Notes: a model not told the origin generated them from the sequence alone. Shown: positions 35,687 through 44,930, counted from the stretch's first letter. The stretch is DNA of 52,104 bases from Oxalobacteraceae bacterium (GCA_030698225.1 JAUYNR010000075.1:1-52104), one strand, 5' to 3'. Made by a program: numbers and translations.

Positions 35687-36028
35687 ATGAAATCGAAATT
35701 TATTTCCCCGGCCGTTTTTGCACTGATCCTGTCCGGATTCAGTTTGCCTGTGCTTGCTACGTCAGTACCGATGGCATTGCTCGGCAGTCCGGCGCCAGCA
35801 ACGGTGAGTGCACGCACCATAGTGATTGATGCCGACACAAAATATGTGAATGTAGTGGGCGGCGATACGGTGAAATTCAATGCCGGCGACAAATCCTTCG
35901 CCTGGAGTTTTGACGTGCCGCTCACGATTACTTCGTTAGACTTAAATCGGGTTGCGCCCGCAGGCGTTCTTGACCATCCGGTAAAGGTCTATGTGCAGCA
36001 GAATCCAAGATACAAACATGGTTCATAG
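35687..36028 (+). CDS. CzcE-family periplasmic heavy-metal-binding protein
   Basis: A 113-residue secreted protein. The signal peptide ends near residue 25 (LPVLA). The mature part has the CzcE pattern: YVNVVGGDTVKF, DKSFAWSFD, VAPAGVLDHPVKVYV and a His near the end. CzcE of Cupriavidus binds copper in the periplasm. No czc efflux genes are adjacent, so its role here is probably metal buffering. The ribosome-binding site is ACAGGAG. It lies downstream of an ECF-like promoter. Confidence 0.85.
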   Translation: MKSKFISPAVFALILSGFSLPVLATSVPMALLGSPAPATVSARTIVIDADTKYVNVVGGDTVKFNAGDKSFAWSFDVPLTITSLDLNRVAPAGVLDHPVKVYVQQNPRYKHGS

Positions 36029-36106
36029 CGCACAATTAAATGAACCGGGGTGGCCGCAGTTTGCACCACCCGATCCGGCTTAATTCGGGTATATTTTATA
36101 CAGGCA

Positions 36107-36147
36107 ATAAATATATGCGGAAATTGCCATAAAAATGGCGATACTCC
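36107..36147. repeat. Copy C of the three-copy intergenic hairpin family
   Basis: Conserved ATATATGCGGAAA and ATACTCC flank a TGCCAT/ATGGCG stem with an A-rich loop. It lies between the czcE-like gene and gor. It is inverted in internal stem composition relative to copies A and B, suggesting that stem pairing rather than sequence is conserved. Confidence 0.65.
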
Positions 36148-36237
36148 TTATTTTACGAAGCTCGTCGGGATGTCAGTCCTGTTCGGGTCTTTCGTGAGCG
36201 ATGCGTTCACATCGGCTGTTGAAATCCAATCCTCTAC

Positions 36238-37626
36238 ATGATAACCGGGGCTCTCTTGACTACCTACGATTACGATTTTCTTACCATAGGCGGCGGCTCG
36301 GGCGGGGTGCGCGCCAGCCGTTTTGCGAGCCAGTACGGCGCCAGGGTTGCGCTGGCTGAAAAGAGCGCTCTGGGCGGGACCTGCGTCAACCTCGGTTGCA
36401 TCCCGAAGAAACTGATGTCTTACGCAGCCCATTTCCACGCCGACTTCGCCGATGCAACAGGCTTCGGCTGGCAGCTTGGCGAGCCGAAATTCGACTGGGC
36501 CGCCCTGATGGGCAACAAGGACCGCGAAATCGCACGGCTTAACGGCGTCTATCGCACTACGCTGGAGCAGGCGGCGGTCGAGGTGCTGGATGGACATGCG
36601 CAGATCGAGGATGCGCATTCCGTGGTCGTCAACGGCCGCCGCATCAGCGCGCGCTTCATCCTGATCGCCACCGGCGGACATCCGACCCGGCCGGACTTTC
36701 CGGGCAGCGAGCACGGCATCACTTCCGACGATTTCTTCCACATGGATCGATTACCGGCGCGCGCAGTCGTCACCGGCGGCGGTTACATTGCGGTCGAGCT
36801 GGCATCCATCCTGAACGGCCTGGGCAGCAAGGTCACGCTGGTCTATCGCGGCAGCCGCTTGCTGCGCACGATGGACCACGACCTTGGTCCATACCTGGCC
36901 GCAGAAATGGTCAAGAAAGGCATCGACATCCGGTTCGATACGGTCATCGAATCCATGCATGCCGATGGCGCTGTCAAGCGCATGCAATTGAATACGAAAC
37001 TAAGCTGCGGGCGGGAAATCGATGCGGAGTGCGTGCTGTTTGCAACCGGCAGACATGCGAATACCGCCAATCTCGGACTCGAAAAAGCCGGGATTGCGGT
37101 GCGCGAAAACGGCTCCATCATTGTCGATGCGCAATTCAAGACCAGCGTCGATTCGATCTATGCGATCGGCGACGTGATCGACCGCGTTGCCCTGACGCCG
37201 GTGGCGCTGGCCGAGGGGATGGTGGTGGCGGCAAATCTGTTCCGGAAAGGTAATCAAGGCGAGCGGCGTTTGTCGTATGAAAACATTCCGACCGCTGTTT
37301 TCAGCCATCCGAACGTGGCCACCGTGGGCATGACCGAACTGGAAGCGCGCCGGGAATACGCCACGGTGCAGATATTCAAGAGCGAATTCAAGGCACTCAA
37401 GCACACCCTGTCAGGCTCGAACGAGCGCACCTTGATGAAGCTGGTGGTAGATGCCGGCAGTGACCGGGTGCTGGGCTTGCACATGGTGGGCCCGGACGCG
37501 GGGGAGCTGGTGCAGGGATTTGCGGTGGCGCTGCAGTGCCAGGCCACCAAGGCGCAATTCGACGCCACCATCGGCATCCATCCGACTTTGGCGGAAGAGT
37601 TCGTCTCGATGCGAACGCCGGTTTAG
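36238..37626 (+). CDS. gor: Glutathione-disulfide reductase
   Basis: A 462-residue FAD enzyme that regenerates glutathione with NADPH. FAD binding is at IGGGSGGVRASR, the redox disulfide at GGTCVNLGCIPKKL, the NADPH fold at TGGGYIAVELA and the C-terminal catalytic His at IGIHPTLAEEF. The ATG at 36238 has no clear ribosome-binding site; a TTG at 36256 after GGGGCTC is an alternative start giving LTTYDYDF. It supports thiol defence and arsenic or ArsM chemistry. It is followed after 8 bases by an EamA transporter gene. Confidence 0.95.
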   Translation: MITGALLTTYDYDFLTIGGGSGGVRASRFASQYGARVALAEKSALGGTCVNLGCIPKKLMSYAAHFHADFADATGFGWQLGEPKFDWAALMGNKDREIARLNGVYRTTLEQAAVEVLDGHAQIEDAHSVVVNGRRISARFILIATGGHPTRPDFPGSEHGITSDDFFHMDRLPARAVVTGGGYIAVELASILNGLGSKVTLVYRGSRLLRTMDHDLGPYLAAEMVKKGIDIRFDTVIESMHADGAVKRMQLNTKLSCGREIDAECVLFATGRHANTANLGLEKAGIAVRENGSIIVDAQFKTSVDSIYAIGDVIDRVALTPVALAEGMVVAANLFRKGNQGERRLSYENIPTAVFSHPNVATVGMTELEARREYATVQIFKSEFKALKHTLSGSNERTLMKLVVDAGSDRVLGLHMVGPDAGELVQGFAVALQCQATKAQFDATIGIHPTLAEEFVSMRTPV

Positions 37627-37634
37627 GATTGTCA

Positions 37635-38513
37635 ATGTCCGTCACCCGCCTGTTTCTGCTTACCCTGTTTGCCATGCTGTCTTTTGCCGGCAATTCGGTG
37701 CTATGCCGTCTTGCTTTTCGACAGACATCGATCGATCCCGCCAGCTTCACTGCGATACGCTTGCTGTCCGGGGCGCTGATGCTGGCCTTGCTGGTCCATT
37801 TTCGTCCTGGCGGCGCAACAGCGGCCGCCAACGGGTATCGCGGCAGCGGCGGCATCGGCGGTAACTGGCCATCGGCATGTGCATTGTTTGCCTACGCCGG
37901 CGGTTTTTCGTTTGCCTATATTAGTTTGACCACTGGCACCGGAGCCTTGTTGCTGTTTGGCGCGGTGCAGGCGACCATGATACTGGCAGGATGGTGGTCC
38001 GGAGAGCGGCTCAATCTGCGCCAGGCGAGCGGCTTGTTGCTGGCCCTGACCGGACTGGTTGCCGTGATGCTGCCGGGTTTGTCGGCACCGCCGCCGGGAG
38101 CCGCATTGCTGATGCTGTCGGCCGGCATTGCCTGGGGCATCTACTCCCTGCGTGGGCGCGGTGTGGTCGATCCGGTCGGCGCCACAGCCGGCAATTTCTT
38201 TCGCGCCGCACCCTTGTCCGTGCTGCTGGGCGCCGCGCTGCTGGCGCAGCAGCAACTCGACGGATTGGGAATCCTGTATGCAGTGCTGTCCGGTGCGATT
38301 GCTTCGGGCCTCGGTTATGCGCTCTGGTACGCGGCCTTGCTCGGATTGACGGCAACCCGCGCTGCCGCGGTGCAATTGAGCGTGCCGGTTATCGCGGCGC
38401 TGGCGGGCTTGCTGTTCCTGCAGGAGCCGATTACGTTGCTGCTGATGCTGGCCTCGGCGGCGATTCTGGGCGGCATCGCCATGGTGGTGATCGACCGGCG
38501 GCCAGCTGTCTGA
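37635..38513 (+). CDS. EamA/DMT-family transporter
   Basis: A 292-residue inner-membrane protein with about ten helices in two EamA repeats. It starts MSVTRLFLLTLFAMLSFAGN, a typical opening where the first helix carries Asn. Substrate is unknown; this superfamily exports metabolites and amino acids. It probably shares a transcript with gor. Confidence 0.88.
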   Translation: MSVTRLFLLTLFAMLSFAGNSVLCRLAFRQTSIDPASFTAIRLLSGALMLALLVHFRPGGATAAANGYRGSGGIGGNWPSACALFAYAGGFSFAYISLTTGTGALLLFGAVQATMILAGWWSGERLNLRQASGLLLALTGLVAVMLPGLSAPPPGAALLMLSAGIAWGIYSLRGRGVVDPVGATAGNFFRAAPLSVLLGAALLAQQQLDGLGILYAVLSGAIASGLGYALWYAALLGLTATRAAAVQLSVPVIAALAGLLFLQEPITLLLMLASAAILGGIAMVVIDRRPAV

Positions 38514-38529
38514 TTCATCTTGGGATCGG

Positions 38530-38557
38530 TGTAAGAACCGCAGTCATCACAACGACT
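38530..38557 (+). promoter_or_regulatory. ECF-like promoter TGTAAGAA-N15-CGACT upstream of arsM
   Basis: TGTAAGAA (38530-38537) and CGACT (38553-38557) with a 15-base spacer. The arsM start is 39 bases on, so the promoter would drive arsM and probably pstSCAB and the genes behind it. Confidence 0.78.
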
Positions 38558-38596
38558 GATGTACAACGTAATTTTTCACATACCGGGACCTCCATC

Positions 38597-39640
38597 ATGC
38601 ATGACATCGTTCAAGACTATTACGGTCGCCAGTTGCAGCATTCCGACGACCTCAAGACCAGCGCCTGCTGCGACATCAGCCAGGTTCCGGCCTGGCTGAA
38701 ACCCTTGCTGGCGCGCATTCATCCGGAAGTGCTGGCGCGCTATTACGGCTGCGGCCTGGTCTGCCCGCCGCTGCTGGAAGGCTGCCGGGTGCTCGACCTC
38801 GGCTGCGGCTCGGGACGCGATGTCTATGCGCTGGCGCAACTGGTCGGCCCGACTGGCGAGGTGGTCGGTGTCGACATGACCGACGAGCAACTCGCGGCCG
38901 CCGAGAAACACCGGGCGTTCCATGCGGATGCCTTCGGCTATGACAATGTGCGCTTCCTGCACGGCTATATTGAGCGGCTGGATGAGCTCGACCTGGAGCC
39001 GGGCAGTTTCGACGTGATCGTCTCCAACTGCGTGGTGAACCTGTCGCCCGACAAGGATGCGGTATTGCGCGGCGTGCAACGCCTGCTCAAGACTGGCGGA
39101 GAATTCTATTTCTCGGACGTATACGCCGACCGGCGCGTGCCGGATGCTGTGCGCAACGACCCGGTGCTGTACGGCGAATGCCTGGGCGGCGCGCTGTACT
39201 GGAACGATTTCCTGCGCCTGGCGCAGTGCCAGGGTTTCGCCGACGCGCGCCTGGTCACCGACCGGCCGCTGGCGATCACCGATGCCGAACTGGCGCCGCG
39301 GATCGGCAACCTGCAATTTTTCTCGGCCACCTACCGGCTGTTCAAGCTCGATGCTCTGGAAACCGCGTGCGAGGACTATGGCCAGGCCGTGATTTATCGC
39401 GGCAGCATACCCGACTGCGCCGACCGCTTCGTGCTCGACAAGCACCACGATATCGAGACCGGACGCGTGTTTCCGGTCTGCGGCAACACCTGGCGCATGT
39501 TGCAGGGTACCCGCTTTGCCGCGCATTTCGACTTCATCGGCGACTTCACCCGCCATTACGGCTTGTTCGGGGGGTGCGGCGATGACGTGCCGTTCGATAT
39601 GACAAGCTCTTCAAGAATCTCGGACGGCACTTGCTGCTGA
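38597..39640 (+). CDS. arsM: Arsenite S-adenosylmethionine methyltransferase
   Basis: A 347-residue methyltransferase that converts arsenite to methylated arsenicals. SAM is bound by VLDLGCGSGRD (about 65-75). Cysteines at 24/25, 52, 145 (SNCVVNLSPDK) and 195 (GECLGGALYW) fit the four conserved arsenic-site cysteines of ArsM, with the same 28- and 50-residue spacings at each end. The C-terminus ends in a CC pair. Start MHDIVQDYYG is typical, with a GGGACC upstream as a weak ribosome-binding site. It heads a run of co-directional genes with pstSCAB. Confidence 0.93.
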   Translation: MHDIVQDYYGRQLQHSDDLKTSACCDISQVPAWLKPLLARIHPEVLARYYGCGLVCPPLLEGCRVLDLGCGSGRDVYALAQLVGPTGEVVGVDMTDEQLAAAEKHRAFHADAFGYDNVRFLHGYIERLDELDLEPGSFDVIVSNCVVNLSPDKDAVLRGVQRLLKTGGEFYFSDVYADRRVPDAVRNDPVLYGECLGGALYWNDFLRLAQCQGFADARLVTDRPLAITDAELAPRIGNLQFFSATYRLFKLDALETACEDYGQAVIYRGSIPDCADRFVLDKHHDIETGRVFPVCGNTWRMLQGTRFAAHFDFIGDFTRHYGLFGGCGDDVPFDMTSSSRISDGTCC

Positions 39641-39669
39641 GAAAAACACGACGATAAAGGAAATTATTG

Positions 39670-40491
39670 ATGAAGATGCCAGCGTGGTTCAGGCAGGCAA
39701 TCGCTGCAATCGCTCTGCTCGGCATTGCCGGGGCGGCGCTGGCTGGTGCTGACAGGCTGGTGCTGACCGGCTCCAGCACCGTCGCGCCGCTGGCGCTGGA
39801 AATCGCCAAACGCTTCGAACAGCAGAATCCCGGGGTGCGGGTCGATGTGCAATCCGGCGGTTCCTCGCGCGGCGTGGCCGATGCCCGCTCGGGACTGGCC
39901 GATATCGGGATGGTGTCGCGCGCGCTGAAGCCGGAAGAAAACGAATTGACCGCGCATGCGATCGCGATGGACGGGATCGGCGTCATCCTGCATAAAAATA
40001 ATCCGGTGCAATCGCTGACCGACGCGCAGATCAGGGCGATTTACACCGGCCGGATCACCAACTGGAAAGCCGTCGGCGGCAGGGACGGGCGCATCACCGT
40101 GGTCAACAAGGCGGAAGGCCGCTCGACGCTGGAGCTGTTCCTGCAACATTTCGCTCTGAAGAACAGCGATATCAAGCCGCAAGTGATCATCGGAGAAAAC
40201 CAGCAGGGCATCAAGACGGTAGCCGGCAATCCGGGCGCCATCGGCTATGTCTCGATCGGCAGCGCCGAATTCGAGGAGGCGCAGGGTACGCCGATCAAGC
40301 TGCTGCCGATGGCAGGGATGGTGGCCAGCGTCGCCAACGTGCGCGACGGCCGTTTTCCTCTTGCGCGCCCGCTCAATCTGGTGACCAGGGGCGCGCCGGC
40401 AGGATTGTCCAGGCGCTTCATCGAATTCGCACGCTCGGGGAAAGTCAATGATCTGGTCGAAGCACAGTTCTTTGTCCCGCTGGCACACTGA
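39670..40491 (+). CDS. pstS: Phosphate-binding protein PstS (PBP-like-2 type)
   Basis: A 273-residue periplasmic binding protein with signal peptide (to AALAG, about 25). LTGSSTVAPLALEI and SGGSSRGVADARSG are the phosphate-binding loops of PstS-like proteins. It delivers phosphate to PstCA. The ATG at 39670 follows AAAGGAAAT. Clusters of arsenic genes often carry a separate pst set, thought to favour phosphate over arsenate; that is an inference here. Confidence 0.9.
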   Translation: MKMPAWFRQAIAAIALLGIAGAALAGADRLVLTGSSTVAPLALEIAKRFEQQNPGVRVDVQSGGSSRGVADARSGLADIGMVSRALKPEENELTAHAIAMDGIGVILHKNNPVQSLTDAQIRAIYTGRITNWKAVGGRDGRITVVNKAEGRSTLELFLQHFALKNSDIKPQVIIGENQQGIKTVAGNPGAIGYVSIGSAEFEEAQGTPIKLLPMAGMVASVANVRDGRFPLARPLNLVTRGAPAGLSRRFIEFARSGKVNDLVEAQFFVPLAH

Positions 40492-41326
40492 CCGCTGGCT
40501 GTCCCCGATGCTGGCTTTGCCGGCGGCGGGCGCGGCGTCGATACTGCTGCTGGTGCTGGGCTTCCTGCTGCGCGAGGCGTGGCCGCTGCTGGGCGGCGCC
40601 GGATGGCTGCGCTTCTTTGCCGACCAGGGCTGGCATCCGCTGGAAAACCGTTTCGGTCTGACGCCGATGCTGTGGGCCACGCTGGCTGCGGCGTTCGGTG
40701 CGCTGTTGCTGGCCGCGCCAGTCGGTCTGGCGGGCGCGATATTTACGCATTTCTACGCGCCGCCGTTGGCCGCAAAACTGGTTCGCATCATGCTGGCCTT
40801 GCTGGCCGGCATCCCGTCGGTGGTGTACGGCCTGTGGGGGCTGACGGTGCTGGTGCCGCTGATCGCACGCTGGCAACAGCCGGGCGCCAGCCTGCTCGCC
40901 GCGATGTTGATTCTCGCGCTGATGATCGTGCCCACGGTGGCGCTGACCAGCTCTTCCGCGCTGAACGCGGTGCCGAGCTCTTTGCTGCACGGTGCTGCGG
41001 CACTGGGGCTGAGCCGCAAAGGCATCGTGCTCGGAGTGGCGGTGCCGGCGGCGCGCGTTGGCATCATCGGCGGCATCCTGCTTGCCAGCGCCCGGGCGCT
41101 CGGCGAGACCATGGCGGTGCTGATGGTGGCAGGCAATGTGGTGCAGAATCCCACCGGTTTGTTCGATCCGGTGCGGGTGCTGACCGCCAACATAGCTCTT
41201 GAAATGGGCTACGCCACCGGCAGCCACCGCGCCGGACTGTTCGCCTCCGGCCTGCTGCTCACTTTGCTGGTGCTGGTGCTGGCATGGTTGGGGGCGCGGA
41301 TTGTCGGAAGGGCGCAGCATGGATAG
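40448..41326 (+). CDS. pstC: Phosphate ABC transporter permease PstC
   Basis: A 292-residue permease with six helices. The EAA-type loop reads ALGLSRKGIVLGVAVPAARVGI followed by the ARALGETMAVLMVAGN stretch that is diagnostic for PstC. It overlaps pstS by 44 bases, with a GGGAAAG ribosome-binding site inside pstS. It partners PstA. Confidence 0.93.
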   Translation: MIWSKHSSLSRWHTDRWLSPMLALPAAGAASILLLVLGFLLREAWPLLGGAGWLRFFADQGWHPLENRFGLTPMLWATLAAAFGALLLAAPVGLAGAIFTHFYAPPLAAKLVRIMLALLAGIPSVVYGLWGLTVLVPLIARWQQPGASLLAAMLILALMIVPTVALTSSSALNAVPSSLLHGAAALGLSRKGIVLGVAVPAARVGIIGGILLASARALGETMAVLMVAGNVVQNPTGLFDPVRVLTANIALEMGYATGSHRAGLFASGLLLTLLVLVLAWLGARIVGRAQHG

Positions 41327-42164
41327 CAAAACGATGGATCGCCTGTTCACCTGCGCCATCTGGAGCAGCGCTGCGCTGCTGGCATCCGCTTTCGTATGGT
41401 TGCTGGGCGACTTGGTTTGGCAGGGCGTCGCGCATCTGTCCTGGTCATTCCTGTTGAGCGAGCCGATGAATGCCGGCCGCTCCGGGGGCATTGCACCGAT
41501 CCTGGTGTCGACGCTGCTGATTCTGGCGGTGGCGCTGGCGGCGGCGATTCCGCTCGGCCTGGGCGCTGCGGTGTGGCTGGCCGAATACACCCGCCGCGGC
41601 GGCGCACTGGGACACGGGGTCGGCCTCAGCCTCGATGTTCTGGCCGGTGTGCCGTCGATCGTCTTCGGCCTGTTCGGCAACGCTTTTTTCAGCGTGTTTC
41701 TGGGGCTGGGCTTCTCGATTCTGTCGGGCGGGCTGACGCTGGCCTGCATGATATTGCCGATCTTCATCCGCACCAGCGAGGTCGGCCTGGCCGCCGTCAG
41801 CAACGACTGGCGGCGCGGTGCGGCGGCGCTGGGCATGTCGCGCGCCGCAGCGCTGTCGCATATCCTGCTGCCGGCGGCGGCGCCGGCCATCGGCGCCGGT
41901 CTGATGCTCGGCATCGGCCGCGCCACCGCAGAGACGGCGGCGCTGATTTTCACCAGCGGCTATGTCGACCGGATGCCGGAATCGCCGTTCGATTCCGGCC
42001 GCGCGCTGGCCGTGCATATCTACGATCTGTCGATGAATGTCAGCGGCGGCGACGGCGCCGCCTATGCGTCGGCACTGGTGCTGATCGTGCTGATCGTGCT
42101 CATCAATGCCGCCGCGCTCACCCTCAGCGAGCGCTGGCTGGCCAGGAGGATTACCGCATCATGA
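41319..42164 (+). CDS. pstA: Phosphate ABC transporter permease PstA
   Basis: A 281-residue permease. GVPSIVFGLFGNAFF and the EAA loop ALGMSRAAALSHILLPAAAPA are characteristic, followed by GIGRATAETAALIFTSG. It starts at 41319, overlapping the pstC stop, and ends overlapping the pstB start (ATGA). A much longer reading upstream runs inside pstC and is rejected. Confidence 0.93.
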   Translation: MDSKTMDRLFTCAIWSSAALLASAFVWLLGDLVWQGVAHLSWSFLLSEPMNAGRSGGIAPILVSTLLILAVALAAAIPLGLGAAVWLAEYTRRGGALGHGVGLSLDVLAGVPSIVFGLFGNAFFSVFLGLGFSILSGGLTLACMILPIFIRTSEVGLAAVSNDWRRGAAALGMSRAAALSHILLPAAAPAIGAGLMLGIGRATAETAALIFTSGYVDRMPESPFDSGRALAVHIYDLSMNVSGGDGAAYASALVLIVLIVLINAAALTLSERWLARRITAS

Positions 42165-43012
42165 ATGCACCAAGCCCACCAAGCCCCAAGCTGTCTGCCA
42201 CCTACACCCTGGGTGGCGTCGAATCCGGCGCGCCCTGCTGCGAACCGGTGCCGCATCTGCGGATTGAAAAACTGTCGATTGCCTTTGGTGCCACCACGGT
42301 GCTCGACGAAGTGTCGCTCGATATCTATAAAGGCTGCATCACCGCGCTGATCGGACCCTCGGGCTGCGGCAAAACCAGCTTTCTATCGACGCTGAACCGG
42401 CTCACCGATCTGGTGCCGGGGACGCGGGTCGGCGGCCGGATCCAGTTCGAAACGACGGAAGTGCTCGATCCCGGCCTCGACGTGCTGGCGCTACGCCGGC
42501 GCATCGGCATGATCTTCCAGAAGCCGAATCCGTTTCCGCTCTCGGTGCGCCGCAATCTGGAATTGCCGCTGCGCGAACACGGCGTGCGCCGCCGCGAGGT
42601 GCTGGAACAAAAGATCGAAACCGCGCTGCGCGATGTCGGCCTGTGGGACGAAGTGCGCGACCGGCTCGACAGCCCGGCGCTGGCGCTGTCCGGCGGCCAG
42701 CAACAGCGATTGTGCATCGCCCGCGCGCTGGTGCTGGAACCGTCGGTGCTGCTGATGGACGAACCGTGCAGCGCGCTGGACCCGATTTCCTCCGGCGTGG
42801 TGGAAGAACTGATCGGGCGGCTGCGCGGGCGTTATACCGTCGTGATCGTCACCCACAACCTGGCGCAGGCAAGACGCATCGCCAATTACGCGGCGTTTTT
42901 CTGGATGAAGGAGCGGGTCGGCAAGCTGATCGAATTCGGACGCTGCCAACCGCTGTTCGACACCCCGGCGCATCCACTGACGGCCGCGTATGTTTCAGGA
43001 ATGCGCGGCTAA
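42161..43012 (+). CDS. pstB: Phosphate ABC transporter ATPase PstB
   Basis: A 283-residue ATPase with Walker A GPSGCGKTS, Q-loop FQKPNPFPLS, signature LSGGQQQRL and Walker B VLLMDEPCSALDP. An N-terminal extension of about 30 residues precedes the ABC fold. The ATG at 42161 has AGGAGG. No phoU follows, unlike the housekeeping pst operon of many bacteria, which suggests an accessory copy. Confidence 0.94.
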   Translation: MNAPSPPSPKLSATYTLGGVESGAPCCEPVPHLRIEKLSIAFGATTVLDEVSLDIYKGCITALIGPSGCGKTSFLSTLNRLTDLVPGTRVGGRIQFETTEVLDPGLDVLALRRRIGMIFQKPNPFPLSVRRNLELPLREHGVRRREVLEQKIETALRDVGLWDEVRDRLDSPALALSGGQQQRLCIARALVLEPSVLLMDEPCSALDPISSGVVEELIGRLRGRYTVVIVTHNLAQARRIANYAAFFWMKERVGKLIEFGRCQPLFDTPAHPLTAAYVSGMRG

Positions 43013-43070
43013 CATCTAACATGCAGGCAGCCTGCCGGACAGTCAGGCAAAAATTCGAGAGGCGATTTAA

Positions 43071-43616
43071 ATGGCAATGATTAGCACTGCAACCAACAGC
43101 CGTTATCCGTGGTACGTGCGACTTATTTTTTGGTTGCAACGCCGCAAATACGGCACCGAACTGGAACCGGCCCGCCTGTGGGGGCGCACGCCCAAGGTGT
43201 TTCTGGCTCTGACTGCGCTTTATCGTGCCATCGATCGCAAAACTTCGCCGATTGAACCAGCCCTGCGCTCACTGATTACCGTCAGGGTATCGCAGATCAA
43301 CTGGTGCGCCTTTTGTGTCGATCTCAATTCCGCCATCGCACTTGAGCGCGCCGTCCCGCCGGAGAAACTCGCAGACTTGCCCCAGTTCGGTGCGTCACCG
43401 CATTACAGCGAACGGGAAAAAACGGCTCTGCGTTTTGCGGAAGCGGTAACCTATACCGAAGGCAGGATAGACGAGGCGCTTGCAAGCCAGCTGCGGGTCC
43501 ACTTCAGCGACGACGCGTTGATCGAACTCGCGGCGCTGATCGCATTTCAGAATCTGTCCAGCAAGTTTAATTCGGCATTGGATGTCCCGGCACAGGGATT
43601 TTGCCGCAAGCCATAA
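43071..43616 (+). CDS. Carboxymuconolactone decarboxylase/AhpD-like protein
   Basis: A 181-residue protein of the CMD/AhpD fold. The redox CxxC is at WCAFCVDLNSAIA (about 83-86), followed by a helical EREKTALRFAEAVT segment. Such proteins reduce peroxides through a vicinal dithiol. It follows pstB by 58 bases and precedes a multiheme cytochrome gene, and similar genes are common in arsenic clusters. The physiological substrate is unknown. Confidence 0.85.
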   Translation: MAMISTATNSRYPWYVRLIFWLQRRKYGTELEPARLWGRTPKVFLALTALYRAIDRKTSPIEPALRSLITVRVSQINWCAFCVDLNSAIALERAVPPEKLADLPQFGASPHYSEREKTALRFAEAVTYTEGRIDEALASQLRVHFSDDALIELAALIAFQNLSSKFNSALDVPAQGFCRKP

Positions 43617-43652
43617 TCCGGAGCAGCAAAAATGCAATTTCGAGGAGCCCTG

Positions 43653-44909
43653 ATGTTGCACCATTATTCGCGCCTATGGCTGCCGGTGTTGATTCTGGCC
43701 GCATTTCTGGGTGGCTGCGAGCCCGATACCAAAGCGCCCAAACCTTCCGCTCCGAAGCCAACGGCCGCATCCCCGGACGAGGCGGAATCTGCGCGTTTTC
43801 TGGAAAAGCACTGGGCCAGGCCGTTGGCGCCGCAGGGCAAACTGCCGGCCCCGGTTTCTGCGCAAGGCATCTCGCTGGCGCCGCAAAGCTGCGCCGGCTG
43901 CCACGCAAGTCAATTCAAGGATTGGAACGATAGCCTGCATAGTCGCGCCATGGGACCCGGCATCATGGGGCAGCTGCAGGAAATGTCCGCCCACGCGCGC
44001 GACGATCATCAAAGCTGCATACGCTGCCATGCCCCGCTGGCGGAACAGGCCGACAGCCTGGTAGCCGCGCTCGGGAAACAGGCAAGCCTGCCCAAGATCC
44101 GGCCGCTGCACCGGCAAGGGCTGGTCTGCGCGGCCTGCCATGTGCGCAACAATGAATGGTACGGGCCACCGCGACGCGACGGCAGCCAGCCGGTCGGCGA
44201 CCTGAGCGCTTACCCTCACGGCGGCTGGAAAGCCAGTCGCGCCTTTGAAAGTTCGCAGTTCTGCGCCGCCTGCCACCAGTTCAAGGACGACGAATACGCG
44301 CTCAACGGCAAGCTGCTGGAGAACACCTACAAAGAGTGGCAGGACAGCCGCTATGCGCGCCAGGGCGTCACCTGCCAGACCTGCCACATGCCGGAACGGC
44401 GCCACTTGTGGCGCGGCATCCACGATCCGGAAATGGTGAAAAAAGGAATCGGGATACGCGCCGGCGCGGCGTCCATCGCAAACGGCCAGGTCGCAGCGCG
44501 CCTTGGCGTGGCCAATACCGGCGTCGGCCATTATTTTCCGACCTATGTCACGCCCAGGGTCGTGATTCGCGGCTTCCAGCAAGATGCGGCCGGGCGCAAG
44601 CTCGATGGAACGGAACAACAGTTCGTGATCGGCCGCCAGGTGACGCTGGACCTCAGCCGGGAAATCGCCGATACGCGCATCGCACCGGATGCCGAGGCGA
44701 CTTTCGATTACCGGATGCCGCGACACGGCCGCGCAAGCTCCCTGATGTGGCAGGCAGAGGTCCAGCCTGATGCGTTTTATCTGGAATTCTATGTTTCATT
44801 GTTGCAAAGCGAGATGAAAGGCAGCAACAGACAGCTGATTACGCAAGCGCGAGATAGCGCCAGCGCATCGCCGTATATCGTTTTTTCCAGGCGCCTGGCC
44901 TTGCCCTGA
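43653..44909 (+). CDS. Penta-heme cytochrome c lipoprotein
   Basis: A 418-residue secreted protein. The lipobox AFLGGC ends at C22, predicting a lipoprotein anchor. Five heme sites are present: CAGCH (80), CIRCH (122), CAACH (159), CAACH (204) and CQTCH (241). The last 170 residues lack hemes and look like a beta domain. QSCAGCHASQFKDWNDSLHS resembles the cytochrome c554/multiheme family. It could carry electrons to or from periplasmic redox enzymes; substrate is unknown. The ATG at 43653 is set by a CGAGGAG ribosome-binding site. Confidence 0.88.
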   Translation: MLHHYSRLWLPVLILAAFLGGCEPDTKAPKPSAPKPTAASPDEAESARFLEKHWARPLAPQGKLPAPVSAQGISLAPQSCAGCHASQFKDWNDSLHSRAMGPGIMGQLQEMSAHARDDHQSCIRCHAPLAEQADSLVAALGKQASLPKIRPLHRQGLVCAACHVRNNEWYGPPRRDGSQPVGDLSAYPHGGWKASRAFESSQFCAACHQFKDDEYALNGKLLENTYKEWQDSRYARQGVTCQTCHMPERRHLWRGIHDPEMVKKGIGIRAGAASIANGQVAARLGVANTGVGHYFPTYVTPRVVIRGFQQDAAGRKLDGTEQQFVIGRQVTLDLSREIADTRIAPDAEATFDYRMPRHGRASSLMWQAEVQPDAFYLEFYVSLLQSEMKGSNRQLITQARDSASASPYIVFSRRLALP

Positions 44910-44930
44910 TCGGCTTATTTTGAATGTGAC

